Source: Calothrix sp. NIES-2100 (GTDB lineage Bacteria > Cyanobacteriota > Cyanobacteriia > Cyanobacteriales > Nostocaceae). From it: DNA of 64,000 nt. The stretch is from the NCBI RefSeq assembly GCF_002368195.1, contig NZ_AP018178.1, positions 3,368,791 through 3,432,790 of the forward strand, written 5' to 3'. The notes beneath the pieces are model-generated. The model was not told the origin of the DNA. It did no database searches and saw only the letters and a program-made list of their open reading frames with translations. Both the position numbers and the translations under genes were made by a program. This document shows, one piece after another, positions 62,629 to 64,000 of this stretch (position 1 is its first letter; the number at the start of each line of letters is the position of its first letter).

Positions 62629-63474
62629 ATGCGAGGATTTGTCAGATATGCAGGAAGATTGAGGCGTATTCTCCCAGTAGATGAACGATTATGGGTAAAA
62701 TTTGATTTACTCAGAACTTTGGTAAGACGAGATTTGGAGGCGCGATACAAAGGTTCTGTCTTAGGCAATTTATGGCCTTTACTCAATCAGCTATCGCAAT
62801 TACTGATTTACACATACGTATTCTCAATAGTATTAAAAGTTAAATTAACTCTTAAGAGTTTACCAGAAAATAACTTTACTTTTGGGTTATGGTTGTTTGC
62901 TGGGTTACTACCTTGGATTGCTTTTACAGGTGGACTAATGCAGTCGGCTAATTCAGTAGTAGCACAGCCAAATTTAGTTAAGAAAGTGGTTTTTCCCTTG
63001 GCTTTGTTACCCTTAGTGCCAATTTTGTCCACATTTATTGAAAGTTCTTTTGGCTTAATGGCGTTAATTTTTTTTGTCGCCTTAAGTTCCCATACTTTAC
63101 ATACTACCTTGGCACTGTTACCCTTAGTTTGGTTAACACAGTTATTGTTAACAGCAGGGTTTGGTTATTTGGCAGCAGGGCTAACGGTATTTTTGCGGGA
63201 TATTCCCCAAACACTAGGAGTAATTTTAAATATTTGGTTTTATGTAACACCACTTGTCTATCCAGCATCGAATATCCCAGAGCAATGGCGAAGTTGGATA
63301 TTTTGGTTAAATCCAATCGCTGCGATCGCAGAAGTTTATCGTGACTTAATTTTAGTTGGGGAGGTAAAACATTGGGGCGAATGGGGAGTAGCCTCAATAG
63401 TTGCATCTGTACTGTTTTTTAGCGGGTTTTTGGTATATAAACGTTTGCGTCCGGCGTTTGCTGATGTATTGTGA
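62629..63474 (+). CDS. ABC-2 type permease for polysaccharide or lipid-linked glycan export
   Basis: A 281-residue membrane protein with about six helices, of the Wzm/TagG/ABC-2 family. Start at ATG 62629 (MRGFVRYAGRL), preceded by AAGGAA; a TTG at 62617 is discounted. Motifs: LVRRDLEARYKGSVLGNLWPLLN near the N terminus and LRDIPQTLGVILNIWFYVTPLVYP near the end, both typical of the family. The ATP-binding partner (Wzt-like) is not in the remaining 526 bases and would lie beyond the window edge or elsewhere. Confidence 0.85.
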   Translation: MRGFVRYAGRLRRILPVDERLWVKFDLLRTLVRRDLEARYKGSVLGNLWPLLNQLSQLLIYTYVFSIVLKVKLTLKSLPENNFTFGLWLFAGLLPWIAFTGGLMQSANSVVAQPNLVKKVVFPLALLPLVPILSTFIESSFGLMALIFFVALSSHTLHTTLALLPLVWLTQLLLTAGFGYLAAGLTVFLRDIPQTLGVILNIWFYVTPLVYPASNIPEQWRSWIFWLNPIAAIAEVYRDLILVGEVKHWGEWGVASIVASVLFFSGFLVYKRLRPAFADVL

Positions 63475-64000
63475 AGGTATTACCATTTAATAGATATAGC
63501 ACTCCTAAATCATGCATCAGAAAAATCTACATACGCCTGCCTCAACTGGAAATTTCACAATTCAGATAGGATTGCAATAAGTAGCTCAATCTAATTAAAT
63601 GTGAAATGTCATTACGAGCGGAACGCAGTGAAGCGAAGTAATCGCAAAAACTCTACTTTACGTTTTTCAATGTTGACCTACTTAACATACAACTATAGCG
63701 TTTCTCAATCTAGTACCGTACGGCGTAAATACACATACCATCTTTAATCCTTGCGAGTAGCGAAATTTTCTTAGCTTTGAATGGTCTGCTTATTTCCGCC
63801 AACCTGTACTACTGAGGTGCGTTTTTAAAGCTACTTATTTTGATATCAAAGGTTCGTGTGTACTTCAGTAGCCTGGGAAACCCTATATTTAAGTACAATC
63901 TTTATCAACCATCTTAATCTAAGAAAATAAAGATAAATGCCTTACACAAGCCCTATTTATATTTATTAAATTAAAGTGTGTGAGTTTTGAGTATTGATAA
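63475..64000. other. Gene-free stretch at the right edge
   Basis: 526 bases, AT-rich, without a supported ORF. A dispersed repeat with GAGCGGAACGCAGTGAAGCG lies near 63616-63650. Otherwise nothing recognised. Confidence 0.45.

Noticed and set aside
62535..62786. 83-codon minus-strand ORF over the ABC permease start
   Set aside because: It is an antisense shadow of the permease gene, which has clear family motifs.
1..64000. CRISPR arrays
   Set aside because: The only regular repeats are 42-base tandem units without spacers and 7-base arrays; no 28-37 base repeats with unique spacers.

Overview
The window comes from a filamentous, probably heterocyst-forming cyanobacterium (Nostocales). Evidence: chlG, petP, btpA, a DUF3611/TIC21-type gene, a Get3d-type ATPase, many HIP1 octamers (GCGATCGC), 7-bp tandem repeats of the TTGACTA / ATTGGTC type between genes, and large PAS/GAF/GGDEF signalling proteins and a WD40 STAND protein. 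No rRNA, tRNA, CRISPR array or intact transposase was seen.

Layout. 0-13 kb: a PBP4-type carboxypeptidase, a 904-residue PAS/GAF histidine kinase, NurA, a 42-bp tandem repeat, two secreted paralogues (one with SLH domains), and a Hik2-like kinase. 13-21 kb: a gene-free stretch that may hold a structured RNA, a PadR-type regulator, a DUF3611 gene flanked by long inverted repeats, then serS, rseP, nth, rpsN and aat. 21-31 kb: a tandem-GGDEF protein, a DUF3598 protein, ftsX, def, and a 14-blade WD40/NB-ARC protein with operator-like palindromes upstream. 31-46 kb: a Fe-S PD-(D/E)XK nuclease, a GNAT acetyltransferase, recJ carrying a repeat-derived insertion, a PAS-CRP regulator, a CHASE2-PAS-GGDEF cyclase, a VKOR-thioredoxin fusion, btpA, rimO, a DEAD-box helicase and a broken Uma2 gene. 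46-54 kb: a ferritin-like protein and the geosmin locus. 54-64 kb: an aldo/keto reductase, a PucC-like transporter, an inositol-phosphatase-family enzyme, a zinc dehydrogenase, chlG, a Get3d-type ATPase, petP and an ABC-2 permease.

The most striking system is at 47.2-53.4 kb: a two-domain germacradienol/geosmin synthase followed on the same strand by two closely related proteins. These would normally be labelled cyclic-nucleotide-binding proteins, but their architecture (a nucleotide-binding-like insert inside another conserved fold) is that of family 2B encapsulin shell proteins. The synthase carries two copies of a GP[T/K]GLGTSA motif, one in the linker and one near the C terminus, that could be cargo-loading signals. 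I infer that geosmin synthesis is packaged in a one- or two-component protein shell. A MITE-like element between the shell genes and another after the second may affect their co-expression.

The intergenic DNA is unusually rich in repeats: heptamers, GGGCATTGGG and CCTTGTCCC runs, GCGTTCGCG palindromes, AGATCCCCGACTTC palindromes and small MITEs. Some run into coding sequence: an in-frame insertion in recJ and false N-terminal extensions on several genes, whose starts were therefore moved downstream. All family assignments are by reading motifs; no database search was possible.
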